Shown: positions 1-6,624 of the stretch, in pieces
How positions within the stretch are numbered: position 1 is the first letter of the stretch
How the letters are laid out: each line of letters begins with the position of its first letter
Source: CAZLLV01 sp964560325
GTDB taxonomy: Bacteria; Acidobacteriota; Thermoanaerobaculia; Multivoradales; DATKCC01
Direction: 5' to 3'
NCBI GenBank assembly: GCA_964560325.1
Contig: CAZLLV010000256.1
Coordinates: 1-11,169, forward strand
DNA: 11,169 bases
The notes under the pieces: generated by a model
The model's database searches: none
What the model was told of the DNA's origin: nothing
The model's input: only the letters and a program-made list of their open reading frames with translations
Program-made: the position numbers and the translations under genes

Positions 1-2235
1 ACCCACACGCCGTTCGATCCGGGCGCCTTCAGCGATCACGCCGCGGCGAAGGCGGAGAGCCTCGCCGCGCGGCTCAACCGCCGGCTGTTCGCGGACAACG
101 AGCTGATCGCGACGCTCGAGGTGGCGACCGCCGGCATCCGCCAGCTCACGGGCGCGAGCTGGTCCTCCAACGACGAGTCGTGGCGGGTGCGCGCGGTCGC
201 CGACGAGCTGCGCCGGGTGGAGGACCTGATCGCCCACCCGGGCGCCTCCTGGGCCTTCCAACCGACCTTCGACCTGGGGCCGGGCTTCCGGCAGGTGCTG
301 TCGCAGATCCGAGCCTCGGAGCTCCTCGGCCCGGAGGTGGCGGACCGTGTCGCGCGGGCGGCCGAGGGCGAGTGGATCTCCTACCGCCGCCGGCTGACCG
401 GCTACACGACTCAGCTCACCGGGCCGCTCCTGGCGCTCGACCGCGGGCAGCCGCAGCTCGCCCCCGACGCGCTCCTGCTGCAGGCGAACCTCGACCGCTT
501 CCTCGGCCAGAGCTTCGCCGCCGAGACCGAGCCGACCTGGCTGGCGGCGGAGATGCCGCCGGGCGTCGACCTGGACTGGAACCTCGACCTGCTGCGCCGG
601 GCGATCGCGCTCTACGAGCCGTACCAGCGCTTCCGCGAGAACACGCTGCCGCTCTCGCCGCCCGAGGTCCGGCCGGCGCTGGACTCGGTCGCCCGCGAGC
701 GCCTGGGCGCCAACATGGTGTCGCTGATCGCCGAGGCGCAGTCGTTCGAGCCGCTGCCGGACGGCCGTTCGGCGGCCGCGCTCGAACGCCGGTTGCGCCG
801 CCGGGTCGCCGCCTTCGAGGCCGCCGCCGAGCCGTTGAGCCAGCTCCTGACGCGGCTCGACGAGCTCGGGCTCTGGCAGGCGCGCGAGGATCTGACCGAC
901 CTGGTGGTGCAGCAGGGCGGCCGGCTCCTCTCCCAGGTCGACCACCTGCTCGGATCGCGCGCTCCGTACGCGCCCCGACAGGGCGGCTTCGGGTGGTGGG
1001 ACGGTGCCGCTCCGGCCGGGCTCGCGGCGTTCGACGTCGAGAGCCCGGACGATCTCGCCGGCTACCTCCAGCTCCAGCGCCAGCGCTTGGAGGGGATCGC
1101 CCGCGACTACGCCGAGCCGCTCGTGACCTGGCTGGAGCAGACCGGCGCCGCGAACGACCCGTCGGTGCGCACGCTGGTGCGGCGCTGGGACGGCATCCTC
1201 ACGGCGCTCGACGACCACGCGGCGCAGAAGCCGGGCAACTCGGTCGCTCGCCTGGAGGAGTTCATCGGCCAGGACATCGCGTCGCTCACGCTCGACGGCT
1301 GCTTCGCGGCCATCCCGGCCCGCGCCACGGCGACCGCCGGTTCCGATTACTTCCTCGAGAACCGCGAGCGGCTGCGGAGCGACCTGCTCGCCCGCTGCCG
1401 GGCGCTCGCCGCCGACCGCGCGGTCGCGAGCTACTCCGAGCTCGCCGACCTCTTCAACGGCCGGCTCGCCGGCCGCTACCCGTTCTCCGAGAGCCCCGAC
1501 GCGGCCTACGTCGCGGAGGCGGCGCCGGAGGACGTGCGGGGCTTCTTCCGCCGCTTCGACACCGTCGCGCCGCTCCTCCGGGAGGCGGGGGGTTCCGAGG
1601 GGGCGACGACCGCCGGGCTGCCGCGCGCGGCGCTCGACTTCGTCGACGAGATGACGCGCGTGCGCCGCTTCTTCGCGCCCTGCCTCGACGCGGAGACGCC
1701 GGCGCCGGCGCCGCTCTACGACGTGGCGGTCGACTTCCGGGTCAACCGGGCGGCCGAGGTCGGCGGCTCGCAGATCATCGAGTGGTCGCTCGACGTGGGG
1801 CGCGAGCGGCTGACGAACCGGAGCGAGACGCTCCGCACCCGCTGGGGCCCCGGCGAGCCGGTTCGGCTGACGCTGCGCTGGGCCGCCGACTCGCCGCGCG
1901 AGCCGGTCGCCACCTCGGTGCCCGAGGTGCGCGCGTGGTCGTCGGTCGAGGGGCGGACGGTGACCTACGAGTTCCGCAACCGCTGGTCGCTCCTCTCCGC
2001 CTTCGACGTGCTGCGCGCCCGGCCGCGCGACGTCCAGGCCCACGCCTCGCTCGATCCCGGCACCCTCTACCTCGGCGTCGACACCCGGCGCGTCGGATCG
2101 GACCGCGTCGACCCGGAGCCGGCGGAGGTCTACGTGCGGCTGTCGGTGCTGCCGCCCGACGGCACCGAGTCGCTGACCGTGCCGCGCTTCCCGGCCAGCG
2201 CGCCGGCGCTGCGCGGCCGCGGAGAGACGCTGTGA
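1..2235 (+). CDS. tssM: TssM (IcmF/VasK family) T6SS membrane-complex protein, C-terminal part
   Basis: The frame is open from base 1 with no start needed, so this is the last 744 residues of a gene that begins upstream; full TssM proteins are usually 1,100-1,300 residues. In the family, N-terminal membrane helices and a cytoplasmic NTPase-like domain anchor TssM in the inner membrane, and the large periplasmic part contacts TssJ. Only periplasmic regions are present here, and I see no membrane helix. Supporting signals are a long helical region, the 'NGRLAGRYPF' segment near residues 486-495 typical of the IcmF-related region, and a beta-rich C-terminal domain from about residue 571 ('PLYDVAVDF', 'QIIEWSLDVG') ending in a 'W-S-L-L-x-x-F-D' motif near 662 that resembles the family's 'GPWALFRLLD'. 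The stop overlaps the tssA GTG by 4 bp. The identity rests on these motifs plus context. Whether the missing N-terminal domain is normal cannot be judged. Confidence 0.88.
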   Translation, partial: THTPFDPGAFSDHAAAKAESLAARLNRRLFADNELIATLEVATAGIRQLTGASWSSNDESWRVRAVADELRRVEDLIAHPGASWAFQPTFDLGPGFRQVLSQIRASELLGPEVADRVARAAEGEWISYRRRLTGYTTQLTGPLLALDRGQPQLAPDALLLQANLDRFLGQSFAAETEPTWLAAEMPPGVDLDWNLDLLRRAIALYEPYQRFRENTLPLSPPEVRPALDSVARERLGANMVSLIAEAQSFEPLPDGRSAAALERRLRRRVAAFEAAAEPLSQLLTRLDELGLWQAREDLTDLVVQQGGRLLSQVDHLLGSRAPYAPRQGGFGWWDGAAPAGLAAFDVESPDDLAGYLQLQRQRLEGIARDYAEPLVTWLEQTGAANDPSVRTLVRRWDGILTALDDHAAQKPGNSVARLEEFIGQDIASLTLDGCFAAIPARATATAGSDYFLENRERLRSDLLARCRALAADRAVASYSELADLFNGRLAGRYPFSESPDAAYVAEAAPEDVRGFFRRFDTVAPLLREAGGSEGATTAGLPRAALDFVDEMTRVRRFFAPCLDAETPAPAPLYDVAVDFRVNRAAEVGGSQIIEWSLDVGRERLTNRSETLRTRWGPGEPVRLTLRWAADSPREPVATSVPEVRAWSSVEGRTVTYEFRNRWSLLSAFDVLRARPRDVQAHASLDPGTLYLGVDTRRVGSDRVDPEPAEVYVRLSVLPPDGTESLTVPRFPASAPALRGRGETL

Positions 2236-3416
2236 GCCCGGCGCCGGGAGCGGTGGCGGACGTGCGACCCGGGGCGGCGCCCGCCCTGGAGGAGCTGCTG
2301 GCGCCGATCGCGGGCGAGGATCCCGCGGGAGGGTCGCTGCGCTACGACGTCATCCACGACGAGATTCGCGAGCTGCGCCGCGAGGACGACCCGACGCTGC
2401 CGCAGGGGGTCTGGCGCCACGAGCTCAAGCGCGCCGACTGGAACGGCATCATGCGGGTGACTTCGGAGGCCCTCTGCTCGCGCAGCAAGGATCTCCAGAT
2501 GGCGGTCTGGCTGGCCGAGGCGTGGGTGCGCCTCGACGGCCTCGCCGGCCTCGAGCGCGGCGTCGAGCTGGTCGCCGGCCTGATCGAGCGCTACGGACCG
2601 GAGCTCCATCCGCGGATCGAGGACGACGCGGGCGACCCGGCGCTGCGGCTCGCCGCCCTCGGCCGATTGGAGGGGGCGCTCCCGGATGCGCTCCTCTGGC
2701 TGCGGATGACCCGGCCCCGGGGGGAGGACGGGGAGGTCCACACCTGGGGCGACTGGAAGCGCGCGCTCTACCTCGAGAACCTGGGCTCGGCCCATCCGGA
2801 GGCGGCGGCCGAGGCGGGCGGCGTATCCCGCGAGAAGTTCCTGGCGAGCGCCGGGCTGACGCCGGCCGGTTTCTACCCGCCGCTCGCCGAGCGGGCCGAG
2901 CGCTGCCGCGCCGCTCTCGGGACGCTCGCGGCGCTCGCCGACGAGCGCTACGGCCGCGACGCTCCGGGCTTCACCGGGCCGCGCGAGGAGCTCGAGGCGA
3001 TCGCCCGGCTGGCCCGCCGGCTGGCCGCCGAGCGCGGGGAGACCGCGCGCGCCGCGACCGCCGAGACCCCGGCGGTCGCCGCGCCTCCGATCGAGACCGG
3101 CGCCCGCGAGGAGGACGAGATGACTCCACCGAACGAGACCTCGGACGACCCGGCCGCTCCCGCTCCCGCTCGCGGTACCGCCGCCGGGGATTCTCCCTGC
3201 CGCATCACCACCCGCGCCGAGGCGTACCGGGCGGTCGACCAGGCGGCCGAGCTGCTGCTGCGCATCGAGCCTCACAGCCCGGTGCCCTACCTGCTCGAGC
3301 GCGCCGTCCGGTGGGGACACTTGAGCCTTTCCGAGCTCTATGCCGAGCTCTTCCAGATCGCCGATCCTTCGGTCGTCTTCCGACTCCTCGGGATCCAGAA
3401 GGAGCCCGAGGAATGA
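2232..3416 (+). CDS. tssA: TssA (ImpA family) T6SS baseplate/tail-assembly protein
   Basis: 394 residues. TssA proteins bind the baseplate and tail end to start and steer tube and sheath polymerisation in the cytoplasm. The N-terminal ImpA_N domain spans about residues 19-140: 'LEELLAPIAGEDPAGGSLRYD' followed by the conserved 'SKDLQMAVWLAEAW' segment near 85-98. A helical middle region follows, then an acidic/Ala-Pro linker (about 270-322), and a short C-terminal domain (324-394) with 'ITTRAEAYRAVDQ' and the hallmark 'EPHSPVPYLLERAVRWG' at 346-362. The short C-terminal domain and overall length look closer to the P. aeruginosa TssA1/ImpA type than to the longer E. coli-type TssA. I chose the GTG at 2232 because it overlaps the tssM TGA as GTGA and has GGAGAG 5 nt upstream (2221-2226); the frame stays open upstream only as a shadow of tssM. 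An in-frame internal start at 3120 is listed separately. Confidence 0.93.
   Translation: MSPAPGAVADVRPGAAPALEELLAPIAGEDPAGGSLRYDVIHDEIRELRREDDPTLPQGVWRHELKRADWNGIMRVTSEALCSRSKDLQMAVWLAEAWVRLDGLAGLERGVELVAGLIERYGPELHPRIEDDAGDPALRLAALGRLEGALPDALLWLRMTRPRGEDGEVHTWGDWKRALYLENLGSAHPEAAAEAGGVSREKFLASAGLTPAGFYPPLAERAERCRAALGTLAALADERYGRDAPGFTGPREELEAIARLARRLAAERGETARAATAETPAVAAPPIETGAREEDEMTPPNETSDDPAAPAPARGTAAGDSPCRITTRAEAYRAVDQAAELLLRIEPHSPVPYLLERAVRWGHLSLSELYAELFQIADPSVVFRLLGIQKEPEE
3108..3122 (+). promoter_or_regulatory. Internal Shine-Dalgarno and in-frame ATG inside tssA
   Basis: GAGGAGG (3108-3114) lies 5 nt before an ATG at 3120-3122 that is in frame with tssA at residue 297. Initiation here would give a 98-residue product holding part of the linker and the entire conserved C-terminal domain. 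The motif also encodes Glu-Glu-Asp-Glu in a charged linker, where GAG codons make purine runs common, so chance is a real alternative. The position at the domain boundary is what makes it notable. Confidence 0.4.
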
Positions 3417-3504
3417 GATACGCCCCTTCGCACACCGTGCCCGGCGGTACCGGGCAAGACCTCGAATTCCAAAGAATCGAGACGTATCAGAAAGGTAGGT
3501 TCTC
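3417..3504 (+). promoter_or_regulatory. Structured tssA-tssB intergenic leader with two hairpins
   Basis: This 88-bp gap begins directly after the tssA stop and contains three nested complementary pairs. GATACG (3417-3422) pairs with CGTATC (3483-3488). Inside it are a perfect 7-bp hairpin TGCCCGG/CCGGGCA (3438-3444 with 3450-3456, loop CGGTA) and a second hairpin CTCGAATTC/GAATCGAG (3461-3469 with 3474-3481, one bulged A, loop CAAA). The fold ends 2 nt before the AAAGG Shine-Dalgarno (3491-3495) of tssB. No U-run follows either hairpin, so an intrinsic terminator is unlikely. Possible roles are an mRNA processing or stability element, or translational control of the sheath genes. I see no clear -35/-10 or sigma-54 promoter. 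Pairing is read by eye; folding energy was not computed. Confidence 0.5.
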
Positions 3505-4041
3505 GTGACCGAGAGCACGCAACACAAGCTGAGCCGGATCCGACCACCCCGGGTCCAGATCACCTACGACGTCGAGACCGGCGGCGCGATCGAGATGAAA
3601 GAGCTGCCGCTCGTCGTCGGGATCATGGCCGACCTCGCGGGCAAGCCGGACGAGCCGCTGCCGGCTCTCAAGCAGCGCAAGTTCGTGGAGATCGACCGCG
3701 ACAACTTCAACGACGTGCTCGCGTCGCTCGGGCCGCGTCTCGCCTTCCAGGTGCCGAACCGCCTGGAGGAGACCGAGGACGGCGAGGAGCCGAGCAAGCT
3801 CAACGTCGAGCTGCGCTTCGGCCACATGGACGACTTCCACCCGGCGAACGTGGTGGAGCAGGTCGAGCCGCTGCGCAAGCTCTACGAGGCGCGCCAGCGC
3901 CTGACCGACCTGCTCGCCAAGCTCGACGGCAACGACGACCTCGACGCCCTCCTCCAGGACGTGGCGGCGAACACCGAGAAGCAAGAAGAGCTCAAGAAGC
4001 TGACCGCGAAGGAAGAGAAAGAGGAGAAGAGCGATGGCTGA
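3505..4041 (+). CDS. tssB: TssB (VipA) T6SS contractile-sheath small subunit
   Basis: 178 residues, the usual TssB size. TssB and TssC pair to form the cytoplasmic sheath around the Hcp tube; contraction drives secretion. The N-terminus 'QHKLSRIRPPRVQITYDVETGGAIEMKELPLVVGIMADLAG' (residues 6-46) is the family signature, followed by 'FVEIDRDNFNDVL' and 'FGHMDDFHPANVV'. The C-terminus is helical, then a charged Lys/Glu tail (about 159-178). The GTG at 3505 gives the expected N-terminal length and has AAAGG at 3491-3495, 9 nt upstream. It is preceded by the structured gap after tssA. Its last 8 bp overlap the start of tssC, which should couple the two sheath subunits in translation. Identity is secure. 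Confidence 0.97.
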   Translation: MTESTQHKLSRIRPPRVQITYDVETGGAIEMKELPLVVGIMADLAGKPDEPLPALKQRKFVEIDRDNFNDVLASLGPRLAFQVPNRLEETEDGEEPSKLNVELRFGHMDDFHPANVVEQVEPLRKLYEARQRLTDLLAKLDGNDDLDALLQDVAANTEKQEELKKLTAKEEKEEKSDG

Positions 4042-5518
4042 CGCCAAGAAGAAGGCCGACGCCCCGGCGGCCGAGACGACCGAGGAGCTTCCGCTTCTCG
4101 ACCAGATCATCCAGAGGGGCAAGCTCGCGCGCGACGAGCAGCAGGCCGAGCGCGCGCGCGACCTGGTGGGCGAGTTCGTGCACCAGATCCTCGACGAGGG
4201 GATGACGATCAGCGCCGACACGGTGGCGATGATCGAGGCCCAGGTGGCGAAGATCGACGAGCTGCTCACCGCGCAGCTCAACGAGATCCTCCACCAGTCC
4301 GAGTTCCAGGCCCTCGAGGCCTCCTGGCGGGGGCTCTCGTACCTGGTGATGAACACCGAGACCTCCACCCGGCTCAAGCTGCGGCTGCTCCCGATCTCGA
4401 AGAAGGAGCTGCTGAAGGACCTGGAGACCGCGTCGGAGTTCGACCAGTCGAACCTCTTCAAGAAGGTCTACGAGGAGGAGTACGGCACCTTCGGCGGTGC
4501 GCCGTTCAGCCTGCTGGTGGGCGACTTCGAGTTCGGCCGCCATCCGCAGGACATGGCGCTCCTCGAGAAGGTGTCGAACGTCGCCGCGGCGGCGCACGCG
4601 CCGTTCATCGCCAGCGCCAGCCCGAAGCTGTTCGACATGGACGGCTACACCGACCTCGGCAATCCGCGCGACCTGGCGAAGATCTTCGAGTCGACCGAGC
4701 TGATCAAGTGGCGCTCGTTCCGCGAGACCGAGGATTCGCGCTACGTCACGCTCGTGCTGCCGCACATCCTGCTGCGGCTGCCGTACGGCCCGGAGACCCT
4801 GCCGGTCGAGGAGTTCGGGCTCTCCGAGGACACCGACGGCCGCGACCACGCGAAGTATCTGTGGGGCAACGCCGCCTACGCGCTCGCGCAGCGCATCACC
4901 AACGCCTTCGCGCTCTACGGCTGGACCGCGGCGATCCGCGGCGTCGAGGGCGGCGGCACGGTGCGCGGCCTGCCGACGCACACCTTCAAGACCGACGAGG
5001 GCGACATCGCGCTCAAGTGTCCGACCGAGATCGCGATCACCGATCGGCGGGAGAAGGAGCTCGACACCCTCGGCTTCGTCTCGCTCTGCCACTGCAAGGG
5101 CACCGACTACGCGGCGTTCTTCGGCGGCCAGACGACCCAGAAGCCGAAGGTCTACGACACCGACGAGGCGAACGCCAACGCCCGGATCTCGGCGCGTCTG
5201 CCGTACATCCTCGCGGCGTCGCGCTTCGCGCACTACCTGAAGGTGATCTGCCGCGACAAGATCGGCAGCTTCCAGAGCAAGGAGACGCTGGCGACCTACC
5301 TCAACCGGTGGATCAACAACTACGTGCTGGCGACCGACGACGCGGGCCAGGAGCTGAAGGCACAGTACCCGCTGCGCGAGGCCCGCATCGACGTGACGGA
5401 GGTGCCGGGCAATCCGGGAGCCTTCCGCGCCGTGGCGTTCCTGCGTCCGCACTTCCAGCTCGAGGAGCTGACCACCTCCATCCGGCTCGTCGCCGAGCTG
5501 CCGCCGCCGGCGGCCTGA
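4034..5518 (+). CDS. tssC: TssC (VipB) T6SS contractile-sheath large subunit
   Basis: 494 residues, typical of the family. It partners TssB in the sheath. After a Lys/Ala-rich start, residues 17-31 ('EELPLLDQIIQRGKL') form the N-terminal helix that in characterised systems is recognised by the ClpV N-domain once the sheath contracts; the equivalence here is inferred. Conserved landmarks include 'SEFQALEASWRGLSYLV' from residue 89, 'FGGAPFSLLVGDFEFG', 'RYVTLVLPHILLRLPYG', 'YLWGNAAYALAQRITNAFALYGW' and 'ARLPYILAASRFAHYLKVICRDKIGSF'. The C-terminus 'PGAFRAVAFLRPHFQLEELTTSIRLVAELP' is also family-typical and contributes to the handshake beta-sheet of the sheath. The ATG at 4034 follows GAGGAG (4021-4026) at 7 nt, inside the end of tssB. 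Identity is secure. Confidence 0.98.
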   Translation: MADAKKKADAPAAETTEELPLLDQIIQRGKLARDEQQAERARDLVGEFVHQILDEGMTISADTVAMIEAQVAKIDELLTAQLNEILHQSEFQALEASWRGLSYLVMNTETSTRLKLRLLPISKKELLKDLETASEFDQSNLFKKVYEEEYGTFGGAPFSLLVGDFEFGRHPQDMALLEKVSNVAAAAHAPFIASASPKLFDMDGYTDLGNPRDLAKIFESTELIKWRSFRETEDSRYVTLVLPHILLRLPYGPETLPVEEFGLSEDTDGRDHAKYLWGNAAYALAQRITNAFALYGWTAAIRGVEGGGTVRGLPTHTFKTDEGDIALKCPTEIAITDRREKELDTLGFVSLCHCKGTDYAAFFGGQTTQKPKVYDTDEANANARISARLPYILAASRFAHYLKVICRDKIGSFQSKETLATYLNRWINNYVLATDDAGQELKAQYPLREARIDVTEVPGNPGAFRAVAFLRPHFQLEELTTSIRLVAELPPPAA

Positions 5519-5548
5519 GGCGCGGTCGGAGTCGAACAGCGTTAGACC

Positions 5549-5554
5549 AAGGAG
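5549..5554 (+). promoter_or_regulatory. Strong Shine-Dalgarno of hcp
   Basis: AAGGAG lies 9 nt before the hcp ATG, in a 45-bp gap after the tssC stop. It is among the most canonical sites in the window and precedes the protein expected in the highest copy number. The gap holds only a weak 4-bp GGTC/GACC pairing and nothing else that I can identify. Confidence 0.7.
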
Positions 5555-5563
5555 AACCATTCG

Positions 5564-6070
5564 ATGGCGACCAATATGTACATCAAGTTCGAGGAGCCGA
5601 ACCTCGAAGCGGGCACCACGGCGGCCGAGCACGAGAAGGACATCGAGGTGCTGTCGTGGAACCACGGCTTCTCGCAGCCCACCTCGCCGACCCGCTCGGC
5701 GGCCGGCTCGGGCACCACGGAGCAGGCGAACCACCAGAACCTGAGCTTCACCAAGTACCTGGACGGTGCGTCGACCGCGATGCTCAAGCAGTGCTGGACC
5801 GGCAAGCAGTTCAAGAAGGTGACGCTGGCGTGCTACCGCGCCGACGGCGCCGCCGACAACAAGCCGGTCAAGTACCTCGAGGTCGAGATGCAGAACGTGG
5901 TGATCGCGAACTACTCGATCTCGGGCGGCCCGGGCGACATCCCGGTCGAGAACGTGTCGCTCGACTACGGCGTGGTGAAGTACAACTACGTCGGCCAGAA
6001 GCGCGACGACGGGACCGCCGGCGGCAACAAGCCGGCGACCCACAACCTCGAGACCCGCAAGGTCGAGTAG
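5564..6070 (+). CDS. hcp: Hcp (TssD) T6SS tube protein
   Basis: 168 residues, the usual size of a single-domain Hcp. Hcp forms hexameric rings that stack into the inner tube, are expelled with each firing and can carry effectors in the ring lumen. Visible features are the N-terminal 'MYIKFEEPNLEAGTT' strand, 'IEVLSWNHGFSQPTSPTRSAAGSGTTEQANHQNLSFTKYLDGAS' (conserved 'V-x-S-W-x-x-G' and 'F-T-K-x-x-D-x-A' signatures), 'CYRADG', 'YLEVEMQNVVIANYSISGG' and 'PVENVSLDYGVVKYNY'. No signal peptide and no C-terminal effector extension are present; the protein ends in a short polar tail. It is translated from an ATG with a strong AAGGAG site. Placement between tssC and tssE is common for T6SS clusters. 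Identity is secure. Confidence 0.97.
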   Translation: MATNMYIKFEEPNLEAGTTAAEHEKDIEVLSWNHGFSQPTSPTRSAAGSGTTEQANHQNLSFTKYLDGASTAMLKQCWTGKQFKKVTLACYRADGAADNKPVKYLEVEMQNVVIANYSISGGPGDIPVENVSLDYGVVKYNYVGQKRDDGTAGGNKPATHNLETRKVE

Positions 6071-6079
6071 GTCGGCCCG

Positions 6080-6541
6080 GTGACCAGAGAGTTCCGGGCG
6101 CCGCTGTTCGACCGGCTGGTCCAGCCGGGGAGCCGGCGCCCGGCTCCGGTCCACGACACGCTCGACCGCGCGGGCCTGCGCGAGTCGGTCCGGCGGGAGC
6201 TCGAGCGGCTGTTCGAGACCCGCTGCCCGCTCCCGGCAGAGGCTCTGCGCGGGCGCGAGCGGACGGTGATCGAGTACGGTCTGCCCGACCTGTCGGTGCT
6301 CGCGCCGGCGCATCACGCCGACCGTCTGCGGCTGGCGGCGATCGTGCGCGAGGCGGTCGAGGCCTACGAGCCGCGGCTCGCCGACGTGCGGGTGACCGTG
6401 GCGCCGCCATCGCCCGAGCCGGGCCGGCGGCGGGCGCTGTCGGCGCGGATCGACGCCGTGCTGGTGATCGACGAGGTGCCGGAGGCGATCTCCTTCGGCG
6501 CCCACCTCGCCGAGACCGGCGCGGCCGTGACGGTCGAGTAG
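6080..6541 (+). CDS. tssE: TssE (gp25-like) T6SS baseplate protein
   Basis: 153 residues. TssE is the counterpart of phage T4 gp25 and helps join the baseplate wedges to the first sheath ring. The GPW/gp25-like core runs from about residue 32 ('LRESVRRELERLFETRCPL') through 'TVIEYGLPDLS' at 62-72 (the conserved Y-G-x-P-D motif), and 'EAYEPRLADVRV' containing the conserved E97-P-R-L. The C-terminal strands 'LSARIDAVLVIDEVPEAISFGAHL' complete the fold. The N-terminal 'FRAPLFDRLVQP' also fits the family ('LFERL'). The GTG at 6080 is 9 bp after the hcp stop. Its Shine-Dalgarno is weak (AGGT at 6069-6072, overlapping the hcp stop codon), so it may depend on ribosomes finishing hcp. A hairpin starts on the base after the stop. 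Confidence 0.95.
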   Translation: MTREFRAPLFDRLVQPGSRRPAPVHDTLDRAGLRESVRRELERLFETRCPLPAEALRGRERTVIEYGLPDLSVLAPAHHADRLRLAAIVREAVEAYEPRLADVRVTVAPPSPEPGRRRALSARIDAVLVIDEVPEAISFGAHLAETGAAVTVE

Positions 6542-6560
6542 GGCGCGATCGCATCGCGCC
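6542..6560 (+). repeat. Perfect 8-bp inverted repeat (hairpin) after tssE
   Basis: GGCGCGAT (6542-6549) and ATCGCGCC (6553-6560) are exact reverse complements separated by CGC. The hairpin begins immediately after the tssE stop. It is not followed by a U-run (GATTGG comes next), so it is not a standard Rho-independent terminator. It could protect the upstream hcp-tssE message from 3' decay or mark a processing site. The function is inferred only. Confidence 0.6.
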
Positions 6561-6585
6561 GATTGGAAGGCTGGCAAGGCGTAGC

Positions 6586-6592
6586 GAGGTGA
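6586..6592 (+). promoter_or_regulatory. Extended Shine-Dalgarno deciding the tssF start
   Basis: GAGGTGA is a 7-nt match to the complement of the usual 16S rRNA 3' end. The only NCBI table 11 start codon at good spacing in the tssF frame is ATC at 6597. The GTC at 6603, aligned with the usual family N-terminus, is slightly farther and is not a known initiator. Confidence 0.5.
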
Positions 6593-6624
6593 CCCGATCC
6601 GAGTCAACGACGAAGATTTTCTGA
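6589..6624 (+). other. Possible 11-codon upstream ORF overlapping the tssF start
   Basis: A GTG inside the tssF Shine-Dalgarno opens an 11-codon frame (MTRSESTTKIF) that ends at TGA 6622-6624, within the conserved tssF N-terminal coding region and in a different frame. AAGG at 6576-6579 sits 9 nt upstream. A TTTTC run just before the TGA would place a ribosome that slips back one base into the tssF frame. It may be only coincidence, or a sign of a one-base change near the tssF start. Confidence 0.2.

Noticed and set aside
180..2231. Extending tssA upstream in the same frame to give a protein of about 1,078 residues
   Set aside because: The upstream part is an Arg/Ala/Pro-rich shadow of tssM. 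The TssA homology starts only after GTG 2232, which has its own ribosome site.
3438..3481. Hairpins in the tssA-tssB gap as Rho-independent terminators
   Set aside because: Neither stem is followed by a T-rich run, and the downstream genes belong to the same apparatus.
2130..3563. 477-codon minus-strand frame across tssA
   Set aside because: Low-complexity composition, antisense to a recognisable TssA and crossing the structured gap; a GC-driven shadow.
5519..5563. Structured element or promoter in the tssC-hcp gap
   Set aside because: Only a 4-bp GGTC/GACC pairing is visible and no credible -35/-10 or sigma-54 motif; only the ribosome binding site is supported.
3992..6607. 871-codon open frame on the minus strand across tssC-hcp-tssE
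   Set aside because: It lies antisense to secure T6SS genes, is dominated by Arg/Leu/Val/Glu, and matches no family. Long antisense frames are expected in GC-rich coding DNA.
4708..6624. 638-codon plus-strand frame overlapping tssC, hcp and tssE
   Set aside because: Arg/Ala/Gly-rich out-of-frame shadow; all three overlapped genes are secure.
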